Source: Leptospira adleri | GTDB taxonomy: Bacteria > Spirochaetota > Leptospiria > Leptospirales > Leptospiraceae | Length of the DNA stretch: 64,000 nucleotides | Direction of reading: 5' to 3' | Assembly (NCBI RefSeq): GCF_002811985.1 | Contig: NZ_NPDU01000010.1 | Span: 1 to 64,000 of the forward strand | Shown here: in pieces, positions 24,608-32,943 of the stretch | How positions within the stretch are numbered: position 1 is the stretch's first letter | How the letters are laid out: each line of letters begins with the position of its first letter | Notes under the pieces: generated by a model | Told to the model about the DNA's origin: nothing | What the model saw: only the letters and a program-made list of their open reading frames with translations | The model's database searches: none | Program-made: the position numbers and the translations under genes

Positions 24608-25891
24608 ATGAAGAAGGGTCTAAAACAATTCCGCTCCTTCGAACGGAGATTACTTTCTAAATTCTTAATATTGTTCCTGATATCTTCCGGAGGATTTTTC
24701 AAGGAACTGGAATCGAAAGAAATCCGCGTATGTCGTAGTTGCCAGTTCGTTTCGATCCAGAAAGCGGCCGATTCCGCAAACTCGGGGGACAAAATTCTTA
24801 TCGAAGAAGGAATTTACGAAGAGCCTTCCATCATCGTGAAAAAGCCTCTCGTGATCGAAGGAAGCGCCGAGACGGTGATAGACGGAAAAAAACAAAAACA
24901 CGTGATCGACGTACGGTCGAATCAAGTAACGATCAAAAATCTAAAAATCAAAGGAAGCGAAGTTTCGGACACGAGCGAATATGCGGGAGTTCACGCCGAA
25001 AAGGTTCAAGGTTGTGTTTTTGAAAATTTAATATTCGAAGACAACGCTTATGCGATTTATCTTGCGGAAGTCGACGGGTGTAAAGTTCTCAACAATCGTT
25101 CGAACGGAAACGCGGAAAACGAAGTCTCGGGAGGAAACGGAATCCATCTGTGGTCTTCCAAGAACGTACAAATCGAAGGAAATCGATTGGAGCGCCACCG
25201 CGACGGAATCTATTTGGAATTTTCATCCAATCTAAAAATAGAGAAAAATTTATCCAGAGACAATATTCGATACGGAATGCATTTTATGTTTTCTTCGGAT
25301 AACGATTTCAGAAAGAACACATTCGAACATAACTCTGCGGGAGTCGCGGTAATGTATAGTAAGAATATTCTGATCGAGAACAACGTTTTTGCGGACAACT
25401 GGGGTGAAAGTTCCTACGGACTGTTGTTGAAGGAAATTTCGGACAGTATTCTTACGAAAAACGTCTTTCAAAACAATACGATCGCGATCTTCGCGGACGG
25501 AGCGAATCGAAATTATTTTACATATAATGAAATTCTAAATAACGGATGGGGAATCCGGATTCTGGGAAACAGCGATCAAAACGTACTTGCAAAGAACGAT
25601 TTCAAAGAGAACGTATTCGACGTCAGCACCAATACGAAACAAACGACCAATACTTTCAAAGAAAACTATTGGGACGATTATAAGGGTTATGATTTGAATC
25701 TAGATCGATATGGAGACGTTCCTCACAAACCCGTTCACTTCTTCGGATATTGGGTGGCGGTATATCCTTTTTTAATGATACTCTATCAATCACCCGTTGT
25801 AATCTTTTTACAAGGAATCGAAAACGCCTTTCCGATCGTAACTCCGATCGACTTTGAGGACGGCAAGCCGAGTATGGGAGTGAATCTATGA
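24608..25891 (+). CDS. nosD: NosD, periplasmic beta-helix maturation protein
   Basis: Product of 427 residues. A signal sequence at the start is followed by a right-handed parallel beta-helix built from repeats such as NVQIEGNRLERHRDGIYLEF and SDNDFRKNTFEHNSAGVAV, the CASH/PbH1 type. The C-terminal part has a WDDYKGYDLNLDRYGDVPH segment and a final hydrophobic stretch, as in other NosD. NosD works with the ABC transporter NosFY in maturing the CuZ site of NosZ, probably by delivering sulfur. The stop overlaps nosF by 4 bases. Confidence 0.92.
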   Translation: MKKGLKQFRSFERRLLSKFLILFLISSGGFFKELESKEIRVCRSCQFVSIQKAADSANSGDKILIEEGIYEEPSIIVKKPLVIEGSAETVIDGKKQKHVIDVRSNQVTIKNLKIKGSEVSDTSEYAGVHAEKVQGCVFENLIFEDNAYAIYLAEVDGCKVLNNRSNGNAENEVSGGNGIHLWSSKNVQIEGNRLERHRDGIYLEFSSNLKIEKNLSRDNIRYGMHFMFSSDNDFRKNTFEHNSAGVAVMYSKNILIENNVFADNWGESSYGLLLKEISDSILTKNVFQNNTIAIFADGANRNYFTYNEILNNGWGIRILGNSDQNVLAKNDFKENVFDVSTNTKQTTNTFKENYWDDYKGYDLNLDRYGDVPHKPVHFFGYWVAVYPFLMILYQSPVVIFLQGIENAFPIVTPIDFEDGKPSMGVNL

Positions 25892-26607
25892 TCCAGGTAA
25901 CCGACTTAGAGGTAGTTTACGGAAAAACGGTCGCGGTAAGAGACGTGTCGTTTTATGCGAAAGGAGGTTCCATTCTTTCCATCATCGGACCGAACGGATC
26001 AGGAAAGAGTTCTCTGCTCAAAAGTCTGATCGGACTTGTGCGGCCGATTCAAGGAAGAATCGAGATCGAAGAGAGCGCGATTTTCGATGCGGATTCGAAC
26101 GTTTCCGCGATCGGATATATGCCTCAGTCCCCTTTCTTTCCGAAAAATATGAAAGTCGCCGAATTGATCGATTTTTTTAAAAGGCTGGAAGCGGTGGATG
26201 CCGCGGAATATTCCGCGTTGTATGAAACACTCGGACTAAAAGATTACGAAGATCGTAAATTCGGCTCTTTGTCCGGAGGAACTAAACAAAAAGTGAATAT
26301 ACTTCAGTGTTTCTCCACAAAAAAACCGATCTATATCGTGGACGAACCGACCGCGAGTTTGGATCCGTATATTTCCCATCTCTTAAAAGATTTGTTAAAA
26401 CGGAAAAAAGAAGAGGGCGCTCTGGTGATTTTTTCAACGCATATTCTCAGCGAAGTGGAGGAGATTTCGGATCGATTTTTATTGATGGCCGAAGGCAGAT
26501 TGTTGATCGACGATTCTCCCAAAGAGTTTATCGCTAAGAAGCAAAAAGAGAATCTTCAATCGACTCTGATGGAATTTTGGAATCAAGAGTTTTTAAAAAC
26601 AAAATGA
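25888..26607 (+). CDS. nosF: NosF, ABC transporter ATPase
   Basis: Product of 239 residues. Walker A GPNGSGKSS is near residues 34-42, the Q-loop region is GYMPQSPFFPKN, the signature is LSGGTKQKV, and Walker B with following D-loop is IYIVDEPTASLDP; the H-loop is FSTH. It is the cytoplasmic motor of the NosDFY complex. It overlaps nosD by ATGA at its start and nosY by ATGA at its end. Confidence 0.93.
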   Translation: MIQVTDLEVVYGKTVAVRDVSFYAKGGSILSIIGPNGSGKSSLLKSLIGLVRPIQGRIEIEESAIFDADSNVSAIGYMPQSPFFPKNMKVAELIDFFKRLEAVDAAEYSALYETLGLKDYEDRKFGSLSGGTKQKVNILQCFSTKKPIYIVDEPTASLDPYISHLLKDLLKRKKEEGALVIFSTHILSEVEEISDRFLLMAEGRLLIDDSPKEFIAKKQKENLQSTLMEFWNQEFLKTK

Positions 26608-27389
26608 TAGAAATCCTTTTATTCGAATTGAGAGAAAATATCCGGAGCCGTTGGTTGTTCGTCTTCGCCGGTTTTTTGGCGCTTTCCGTATCCGCGCTCA
26701 ACTATTTCGGAGACGAGAACGGAACAAGATTGATCACGAGTCTTATGAACATCGTTTTACTCATCGTTCCTTTGTTCGCGATTTCCTTTGCCGGACTTTC
26801 CTTTTTGGATTCGATCCCGTTTGCGGAGGTGCTCTTGTCCAAATCTGTGACGAGATCAGAATATTTTTTCGGTAAATACTGCGGGGTTTCCCTTTCTCTT
26901 TCTCTCGGACTCGTTGCGGGAGTCGGTGCTCCAGGGGTTTTATCTTTCTACTCGAATATAAACTTCCTGATTCTATTTTTGGAATTGATCGTGTTCGGTC
27001 TGATTTTGATTTTTATCTTTGTATCGCTTGCGTTCTTATTGGCTTCTTTTTTTAAAAAGGGAGAATTGATCATCTCGGGCGCACTTTTGATCTGGTTCTA
27101 TTTTTTTATTTTTTTTGATTCGATCGTGTTTATGTTCAGCATTTATCTAGGGGAATACCCGGTGGAGATCCCTTCTTTGATCATCATCCTATTGAATCCG
27201 ATTGATCTCGTTCGGATCGTCTTGGTTCTACAGACGAAAGCGTCGGTTTTACTCGGATTTTCCGGAGCGTTTTTGTTAAAGACGATCGGATTCAAATCCG
27301 TAATTCTACTCTCCGTTTTTTTTCTCTCGGGGTGGATTACGATTCCTTTATGGATTTCTTATAGAAGATTCACAAAACGGAACTTTTAA
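26604..27389 (+). CDS. nosY: NosY, ABC transporter permease
   Basis: Product of 261 residues with six predicted membrane helices of the ABC-2 / NosY type. The start ATG at 26604 overlaps the nosF stop in ATGA; an in-frame upstream start at 26577 lies inside nosF and is not needed. A PVEIPSLIIILLNPIDLVRI segment near the fourth periplasmic loop is typical of NosY. It completes the maturation set nosL-nosD-nosF-nosY and is the last gene of the operon. Confidence 0.92.
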   Translation: MIEILLFELRENIRSRWLFVFAGFLALSVSALNYFGDENGTRLITSLMNIVLLIVPLFAISFAGLSFLDSIPFAEVLLSKSVTRSEYFFGKYCGVSLSLSLGLVAGVGAPGVLSFYSNINFLILFLELIVFGLILIFIFVSLAFLLASFFKKGELIISGALLIWFYFFIFFDSIVFMFSIYLGEYPVEIPSLIIILLNPIDLVRIVLVLQTKASVLLGFSGAFLLKTIGFKSVILLSVFFLSGWITIPLWISYRRFTKRNF

Positions 27390-27454
27390 GATTCCATATT
27401 CGGTTCTTTTCCAAGACATAGAAGTCTTTAAGTGAGAAAAGAATTTCTTTTTAA

Positions 27455-27488
27455 AAAATTCAAATTCTTTGTGTGAGGTACTACAAAA
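27455..27488 (-). repeat. inverted copy of the dispersed intergenic repeat
   Basis: Read on the minus strand, this segment is TTTGTAGTACCTCACAC, then AAAGAATT and AATTTT, almost identical to the plus-strand copy beginning at 10348. It lies between the nos operon and the convergent outer-membrane protein gene. Confidence 0.65.
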
Positions 27489-27633
27489 TAAATCCCGCAC
27501 CTTTTTAAGGGACATTGGAATCTTCCGCACAATTTTAAACCAGTCTCGTATTAAAATAAAATAATATAAATAGAATATTGTTATATTCTAATTTAACAAA
27601 ATTATTATTAACAAGGATATCAAATAATATATA

Positions 27634-28800
27634 TCATTCGATCTGGAAGCTCGCGAAAAGATTGACCGTGGATTGCGCCGCCATTTGTGGACCGTTCAAA
27701 TGTTGATGAAACGGTTTTCCCGCTTCGATGCCGAATTTCGTTCCGCGAAAGGGACCTCCGTTTATCAGAAAGTTGACTCCCAAAAAAGCCTCCGTCCGGA
27801 TTCCACCCTGACGATTCGGATCGTTTTGAGGATCCATTTTCGGATCTAGTGAAGAATCGCGACCGCGTAGATTCTCCACTAGAGTCGACTGAACCCTCGC
27901 GGAAAAGCTCATCCACTGGACTAAGGAGTAGGCGATCCAAGAAGTAGTTTCGTATCGATTTCCGAATCGATAGTTGTTTTGATTTTTAGAACTTTTTAGA
28001 TTGGCGGAAGAATTGAATCCCCATGAAAGACGATCCGACTTGCCGGTGTAAGTGACGCCGGGGAGATAGTTGACGGTTCCGGTTCCCGGCTGCATGTTAT
28101 AAGGAACTTTTTGTTTTCCCATCATGGGCATCCAGTCGCTCTCGTCGATGGAACCGGTGGGAAGAGAAACTCCGAAATTTAAAAAGAAGTCATGATTCTC
28201 CCTTTTAAAAAGTCGATGAGTGATCGAAAAAGAGATATCGCCGACTCCTCCCGAAGACATATTGGAGCGATCAAAATTGCTCGTTTCCATGACCATTGTA
28301 TTTTTTACGATCGGAAGCATAAACATAAGCATCGTATCGTCGGTCAAGCCATACATAACGTTTGCCATATACATTTCCATTGTCATCGACTTAGGGATCG
28401 ACATGTAACGGTAATCGTTAAGAGAAGTTTGAGGAACGCTCGGTCCTCCCGTAAGAAGGCTGCCCGAAGGCATTGCTACCGTAGGATCGAATTGAGGAAA
28501 CCAAAGCGCTTCCAATCCTCCGATCGACTTATCACCCATAAGAAGTCCGGACATCTGCATCGTCATGGATCGGAAATCGAATATCCACGAACCTTTTTTA
28601 TGCGGATGCGGAGCCATCACACCTGCCGGAGCGACTTGATCCGCTCTCTCTTCGTGAAGATGAGACGTTTCGTTTTTCGAATCGGTCTCGACGTGATGAT
28701 GCTCGTGAGAATTTTTTACGGTCCCTTTTTCTTGAGCGGTCAAAAAACCGAAGCAAAAAAATACGGAGAGGAGGATCAAAAATTTTAAAGTATAGAACAT
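27634..28800 (-). CDS. His- and Met-rich outer-membrane protein, probably metal-related
   Basis: Product of 388 residues with a signal peptide (about 1-23, ending LTAQ). The mature N-terminus is rich in His (HEHHHVETD, HLHEERAD, PHPHKKG). A Met-rich part follows (FRSMTMQMSGLLMGDK, SMTMEMYMANVMYGLTDDTM). The C-terminal half is made of amphipathic strands ending in a terminal aromatic-poor FASFQIE, typical of an outer-membrane beta-barrel of the transporter/porin kind. His- and Met-rich segments in exported proteins usually bind copper. Last gene of a three-gene minus-strand operon next to nos, which needs copper. A role in copper passage or storage is inference. Confidence 0.7.
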   Translation of the reverse strand: MFYTLKFLILLSVFFCFGFLTAQEKGTVKNSHEHHHVETDSKNETSHLHEERADQVAPAGVMAPHPHKKGSWIFDFRSMTMQMSGLLMGDKSIGGLEALWFPQFDPTVAMPSGSLLTGGPSVPQTSLNDYRYMSIPKSMTMEMYMANVMYGLTDDTMLMFMLPIVKNTMVMETSNFDRSNMSSGGVGDISFSITHRLFKRENHDFFLNFGVSLPTGSIDESDWMPMMGKQKVPYNMQPGTGTVNYLPGVTYTGKSDRLSWGFNSSANLKSSKNQNNYRFGNRYETTSWIAYSLVQWMSFSARVQSTLVENLRGRDSSLDPKMDPQNDPNRQGGIRTEAFLGVNFLINGGPFRGTKFGIEAGKPFHQHLNGPQMAAQSTVNLFASFQIE

Positions 28801-28833
28801 GGCGAGTTCCCGTTAAGTTTGTTAAAAAAAGAA

Positions 28834-28852
28834 GGCCGTTTTAAAAACGGCC
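28834..28852 (-). terminator. intrinsic terminator of the minus-strand lipoprotein gene
   Basis: GGCCGTTTT at 28834-28842 pairs perfectly with AAAACGGCC at 28844-28852. On the minus strand a T-run (complement of the A-run at 28823-28830) follows the stem. It may partly separate the lipoprotein gene from the outer-membrane protein gene downstream. Confidence 0.8.
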
Positions 28853-28867
28853 CTCAGGGTGAAGGGT

Positions 28868-29659
28868 TCAATCGATTTGGGAGACGATTCCGCCGATCGT
28901 AAACGAAGTTACCGTGGCTCCGTTCAGAACGAATCCGACCTTGGAATCGGAAAAGGTAGGAATATTCATCATCTGCATAACCGGGAACATCATCATGGAA
29001 CTCTTTTCCGAAAGACCGACTTCGCTGCATGCCTTCGGCCATGCGTTGATCCACTGTTGAGATTGGGCGTACTGAAAGTCTATGCAATAAGTGTAATTTA
29101 CCTGCGGACTAAGAGGAGCAGTTCCCTTGCTTGTTGTGGTAAACCCGCCTAACATACTTGAATAGAATTCTTCTTTTTTGGAATCGCTGACTCTAAAGGA
29201 AGGGCCGCTCAGTATGGAATCGGATCCGAGTCCGTAAGTATAGATTTCAAGACTGCCGCCCGCTTTAATGGAAAAGGTCACTTCCACATTGGTCCCGCCT
29301 TCCGAGATCGGCCGAGAATACGCTCCGCTTGTCGCAAAGGAACTCGCCGCGGATTGGCCGGAGATTCCCGAATTTAATTTGGAGGAATTGGCGACCAGGT
29401 TCAATTTGGAGAGATCTTCAACGGCGCAAGAGCTGATGTCAAACTTGGTTCTTTTGTTTTTCACATAAGCGAGAGCGTTCGGGATCGGAGGGGCCGTTGT
29501 GACGGAGCAGCCTGCTGTTTGAGGAGATCCGGTCAATAAGGCCAACTGGATCAACTGTTGATCGATCTGATTCCCTTTCGGAGTCGTTTGAAGTTGAGAG
29601 CAACGTACGGTCGCAGTAAAAAATGCAATAATTATAATATTCTTAATAACTTGATACAT
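28868..29659 (-). CDS. hypothetical lipoprotein
   Basis: Product of 263 residues with a signal sequence and lipobox TATVRC near residues 15-20. The mature protein has four further cysteines (GCSVTT, SSCAVED, YTYCID, PKACSEV), possibly two disulfides, and a Met-rich stretch (KSSMMMFPVMQMMNIP) that could bind copper. No known domain is recognised. It lies between a Cys/His-rich exported protein and the His/Met-rich outer-membrane protein on the same strand, under a near-perfect Fnr-type box, so it probably belongs to the same metal or denitrification response. Confidence 0.7.
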   Translation of the reverse strand: MYQVIKNIIIIAFFTATVRCSQLQTTPKGNQIDQQLIQLALLTGSPQTAGCSVTTAPPIPNALAYVKNKRTKFDISSCAVEDLSKLNLVANSSKLNSGISGQSAASSFATSGAYSRPISEGGTNVEVTFSIKAGGSLEIYTYGLGSDSILSGPSFRVSDSKKEEFYSSMLGGFTTTSKGTAPLSPQVNYTYCIDFQYAQSQQWINAWPKACSEVGLSEKSSMMMFPVMQMMNIPTFSDSKVGFVLNGATVTSFTIGGIVSQID

Positions 29660-29741
29660 GGTAATATCCTAAAATAAAGATGAAACTAATTTTGATCCTT
29701 AACGAGCGTAAAACCGGACGCTTTTGTCTCGGATCGTGGAA

Positions 29742-30197
29742 TCAAAGGACGTTAGGGAATTCAGGGGGTTTGATCGGTTTTTGAAAATGTCCGCTCGCGA
29801 GTTTTTCGACGGATGCTTTGGAAATCTCTGAAAACGAATCCACGACGATTCCGAATTGAAAGCTCGCAACAAAAAGATAATAGCAGTTGAGACCGATCTG
29901 AAAAAAGAAAGAATCCGAATTTTTTTCCTTACAACCGCATCCGTGCGCCTCTCCCTTTTTAGCCGAATGACAATCCGGAAAATTCTTTTCCCGCGCGGAT
30001 TCGGAATTAAAATTGGAACTCGTCTTAGAATCAAAATAAACGTCTTCTTCGTCTTCGTGCTTTTGTATTTTAGAATCGTGATTGCATTTACAAAGCGAAG
30101 TCCGCATTAAAAAACTTGGTGAAATTATTTTTTCTTTGGAGATTAGAATTTGGGGGAACATCGTCAGTATGATAATGATAGCGATCTGTTTTTTCAT
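29742..30197 (-). CDS. small exported Cys/His-rich protein
   Basis: Product of 151 residues. A signal sequence (MKKQIAIIIILTMFPQILIS) is followed by a Cys/His-rich part: LCKCNHD, PDCHSAKKGEAHGCGCKEK. A single hydrophobic segment (about 105-125) and a C-terminal PIKPPEFPNVL follow. The size, one late membrane segment and PP-rich end recall DUF2946-like proteins found near copper genes, but this is not certain. ATG 30197 is preferred over GTG 30239: it gives a normal signal peptide and lies downstream of the start site predicted from the Fnr-type box. First gene of the minus-strand operon. Confidence 0.6.
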   Translation of the reverse strand: MKKQIAIIIILTMFPQILISKEKIISPSFLMRTSLCKCNHDSKIQKHEDEEDVYFDSKTSSNFNSESAREKNFPDCHSAKKGEAHGCGCKEKNSDSFFFQIGLNCYYLFVASFQFGIVVDSFSEISKASVEKLASGHFQKPIKPPEFPNVL

Positions 30198-30263
30198 GCG
30201 GTTTGGACGAAGTTCAAAATCTTTCCTTTCAAACCACACTAAGTCCTTTCTTACCGATTTTCA

Positions 30264-30277
30264 TTGATCCGGGTCAA
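30264..30277. promoter_or_regulatory. near-perfect Fnr/Dnr-type box, minus-strand operon
   Basis: TTGAT-CCGG-GTCAA differs from the consensus at one base. It is the box nearer the minus-strand Cys/His-rich gene, 67 bases before its ATG. Confidence 0.65.
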
Positions 30278-30306
30278 TGGACTTCCGTTCGGATGAAATT
30301 CTATCT

Positions 30307-30320
30307 TTGATATAGATCAA
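30307..30320. promoter_or_regulatory. Fnr/Dnr-type box, plus-strand PAS operon
   Basis: TTGATATAGATCAA is the same 14-mer as upstream of norC. A TTATCT -10-like hexamer at 30342-30347 puts the box near -41. The box overlaps an in-frame ATG at 30320, which therefore is not the gene start. Confidence 0.85.
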
Positions 30321-30409
30321 TGCCAAGAATCGGAAGAGGTGTTATCTTTATTGGAGAATCATCGAGAAAAGATCTGCATGACCTGATACAAGGCCGGCGG
30401 GAGGCGCAT

Positions 30410-30889
30410 ATGACTCGCTATACTCGTTATATCGATAACGAATTGGAAAAGGTTGAAGAACGATTATTGAGACGATTGCAGAGCAGCCAAAATAGAACAA
30501 TCGATTCCTTCGAAATCGAATGCAGTTTGGATTCTAACGGAAAAATTTTGGAGATGAGTTCTCAATCGCTGAGACTGCTTCAGTTCGCATCCTCTGAAAT
30601 GATCGGAATGAATCTCGAAGTCTTTATTTCGGAAACTGACATAGCGAAGTGGGGAAAAATTTTACTTCGGATATTGGATGAAGAATCGGTCATTCACACT
30701 GAACTCAGTCACAATCTTAAATACGAAGGAATCACCATACTTCGATGGTCTTTTTTTATGAACGAAGACCGTGTGATCCATTGTAAAGCCAAGGATGAAA
30801 CTGCATTCTTAAAAAACATATTAGACGCGCTTGTTCTATCGAAAGAGATCGATAAAATTCAAACGTTGCTGCGAAAAGTAAAATCCTAA
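30410..30889 (+). CDS. PAS-domain protein without output domain
   Basis: Product of 159 residues. A charged N-terminal helix (about 1-35) leads to a PAS-like domain (about 40-130) with IECSLDSNGKILEMSSQSLR, LLQFASSEMIGMNLEVFI and a later HLKY-like strand region. No kinase, cyclase or DNA-binding part follows. ATG 30410 is chosen because GGGAGG stands 7 bases upstream and the earlier ATG at 30320 lies inside the Fnr-type box. As first gene of an operon with a FadL-type channel and a cytochrome c'-like protein, it may sense redox state or NO; the ligand is unknown. Confidence 0.7.
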   Translation: MTRYTRYIDNELEKVEERLLRRLQSSQNRTIDSFEIECSLDSNGKILEMSSQSLRLLQFASSEMIGMNLEVFISETDIAKWGKILLRILDEESVIHTELSHNLKYEGITILRWSFFMNEDRVIHCKAKDETAFLKNILDALVLSKEIDKIQTLLRKVKS

Positions 30890-30922
30890 GAATGGCGCAA
30901 TCGTGACGCTAATTAAAGTTTA

Positions 30923-32347
30923 ATGATTTATGAAATTGTAATGAGTTTGATAGTTAGAATCAACATTAGAATCAAGCTCGAGTGGATTTTGATCCTATTT
31001 TTTCATCTATTCTTTGTGTCATCGGCAAACGGATTTCAAGGAATCATGCAGACGTCTTACGGCGCTCGACAGGCCGGGATGGGAGGCGCTTTTCAGGCGA
31101 TCGGAGGTTCGGTTCTGGATTTGGAATCGAACCCTTCGCACTTGTCCCGTCTTCTGAATTCTAAACTGGAATTCGGAGGCGCCGCACATTTTGCACAAAT
31201 TGAATATTCGGATTCCTTTATGGACATACGTCCCGACTTGTCTTATTCGAATAGAATCACACAAAGACAGAGAGCGCTTCTGCCTTATATCGGATATATC
31301 TCCAGACTTTCGGACCGATTGGGAATTGGAATCGCACTCTATTCCCAGGGAGGAGGCGGAGCGAGATTTTCAAATATCACGAGGTTGGCTCCCGAAAAAA
31401 AGAATCTGAACGAGACGCTAGGTTTGGAGATACCAATAGTGGGTTCGGAGAGAAAGATCCGAGAAGACATGGTCTTTAAGTTTATGGTTACGAAGATGAC
31501 TTTCGGTTTCGGTTACAGATTCGACCGTCTTGCAATCGGCGCCGGCGCGGACTTAGTATATTCTTTTATGCAGATGGAGAGAACTTATCGGGATGAGACG
31601 CGAAGTTTAGAATTGCCCGGGAGTTTTCAGTATTCAAGCGACCCCTCCTATACCCTGGGAGGTAAATTAGGAATATCTTATGAACTAACGCAAAAGATAC
31701 GGATCGCTTATTCTTATACGTTAAAAAACGTATTGCACTTGGACGGAGAGATGAAGGTCGAAAGTCCGGATCCCGGCAATTTGGGGGCGACGCGGGTCTC
31801 TCGTTTTATGATTTGGCCGGATCGGCATATTTTCGGAATTTCTTATAGAACCGATGTTTGGCTTTTCGATTTCGACGTTAAGTTTGTTCCTTGGTCCGAA
31901 AGTTTTAGGACGAGCAAGTTCATTTTGGAACAATCTCTGATTCAAACTCCGGTGGGTGCCAATACAAACACGATGCAAATGAATTTCAGATGGAGAGACC
32001 AATATACGTTTGCGATTGGCGCGGAATACAACTGGAGTCGGATTCTAAGATTGAGAATTGGTTATAACTACGGCAAGTCTCCGGTGACGGATCAAGGTCT
32101 GAGTCCGATGTTGGGAAGTACGACGGAACACCATCTATCGGGTGGAATCGGATTCTATCGAAACGACTATGCGCTTCACGTCGCGCTGGAATACGGATTT
32201 CCGAAACGTATGAAAGGGGGAGCATCCTCGGATTGGAGTATTTCTCATTCCGTTTTTTCAGAGAACGACGTCTCGTTGCAGTCGTTTCAATTTGATAAGT
32301 CGGTAAGCGTTTTTAGTCTTTATTTCGGTTTTGAATTGAATACATAA
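30923..32347 (+). CDS. FadL/OmpP1-type outer-membrane channel
   Basis: Product of 474 residues. A signal peptide (ending about residue 38 at SSANG) is followed by a typical OmpP1/FadL N-terminus: YGARQAGMGGAFQAIGGSVLDLESNPSHL. The rest is amphipathic strands of a large barrel, with a final strand SVFSLYFGFELNT. FadL proteins pass hydrophobic compounds across the outer membrane. The start could also be the ATG at 30941. It sits 33 bases after the PAS gene and 10 bases before the cytochrome gene. A link between a hydrophobic-substrate channel and NO metabolism is unusual. Confidence 0.85.
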   Translation: MIYEIVMSLIVRINIRIKLEWILILFFHLFFVSSANGFQGIMQTSYGARQAGMGGAFQAIGGSVLDLESNPSHLSRLLNSKLEFGGAAHFAQIEYSDSFMDIRPDLSYSNRITQRQRALLPYIGYISRLSDRLGIGIALYSQGGGGARFSNITRLAPEKKNLNETLGLEIPIVGSERKIREDMVFKFMVTKMTFGFGYRFDRLAIGAGADLVYSFMQMERTYRDETRSLELPGSFQYSSDPSYTLGGKLGISYELTQKIRIAYSYTLKNVLHLDGEMKVESPDPGNLGATRVSRFMIWPDRHIFGISYRTDVWLFDFDVKFVPWSESFRTSKFILEQSLIQTPVGANTNTMQMNFRWRDQYTFAIGAEYNWSRILRLRIGYNYGKSPVTDQGLSPMLGSTTEHHLSGGIGFYRNDYALHVALEYGFPKRMKGGASSDWSISHSVFSENDVSLQSFQFDKSVSVFSLYFGFELNT

Positions 32348-32357
32348 AGGTAGGATT

Positions 32358-32840
32358 ATGAATTTCAAAAACATTCCTTGGGGTATATTCTCGTTTATTT
32401 TATGGATAGGAACTACCGGTTTGCTTCTTTTCTTTTTTGTAAAAGGAAACACAGAGGCTTCCAGGGACGGAAGAACCTCGATCCATCTAACGGAGGATGA
32501 AAAACTTTTGGTGTTAGGCGAGATGAGAGGTCTACTCACTTCCTTAAACGGAATCATCGAAGGTTTATCCGAAGACGATTCCGAAAAGGCGGCACAAGCG
32601 GCGTCGAATTCCGGAATGGGTCTTGTCAAAAGCCTGGAGAATGAGGAAAAGGCAATTCTATTAAAGCTCCCTCTGGAATTCAAACGCCTCGGCTTTGGCA
32701 CACACGAACAATTCGATAGAATCGCGGTTCAAATCCGCCAGAAGCAGGATCTTAAAGTCATACTGAAAGGAATGGACGATCTAACCAAAAAGTGCGTCGC
32801 TTGTCACACCGCGTACAAGATCGAACAGATCGACAAATAA
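32358..32840 (+). CDS. membrane-anchored cytochrome c'-like protein
   Basis: Product of 160 residues. One N-terminal membrane segment (about 9-30) is followed by a helical domain with the single heme motif near the C-terminus, CVACHTAYKIEQ. This position of the CxxCH, after about four helices, fits class II cytochromes c (cytochrome c'), which bind NO at a five-coordinate heme and protect denitrifiers. There is no clear class I Met ligand after the motif. Last gene of the PAS-FadL operon under an Fnr-type box. A class II fold is inferred from layout, not proven. Confidence 0.75.
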   Translation: MNFKNIPWGIFSFILWIGTTGLLLFFFVKGNTEASRDGRTSIHLTEDEKLLVLGEMRGLLTSLNGIIEGLSEDDSEKAAQAASNSGMGLVKSLENEEKAILLKLPLEFKRLGFGTHEQFDRIAVQIRQKQDLKVILKGMDDLTKKCVACHTAYKIEQIDK

Positions 32841-32943
32841 GAACATTCAATCAATATAATATTCTTACCCGATATTCGAACGACTCAAAAAATTAAAGCC
32901 GATCACCCCGCGATCGAAAGAAATCACGGGAGATTGGGCCGGT

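Noticed and set aside
30320..30409. Upstream start of the PAS protein at 30320
   Set aside because: The ATG overlaps the Fnr-type box, so it would lie upstream of the expected transcript start; GGGAGG precedes ATG 30410.
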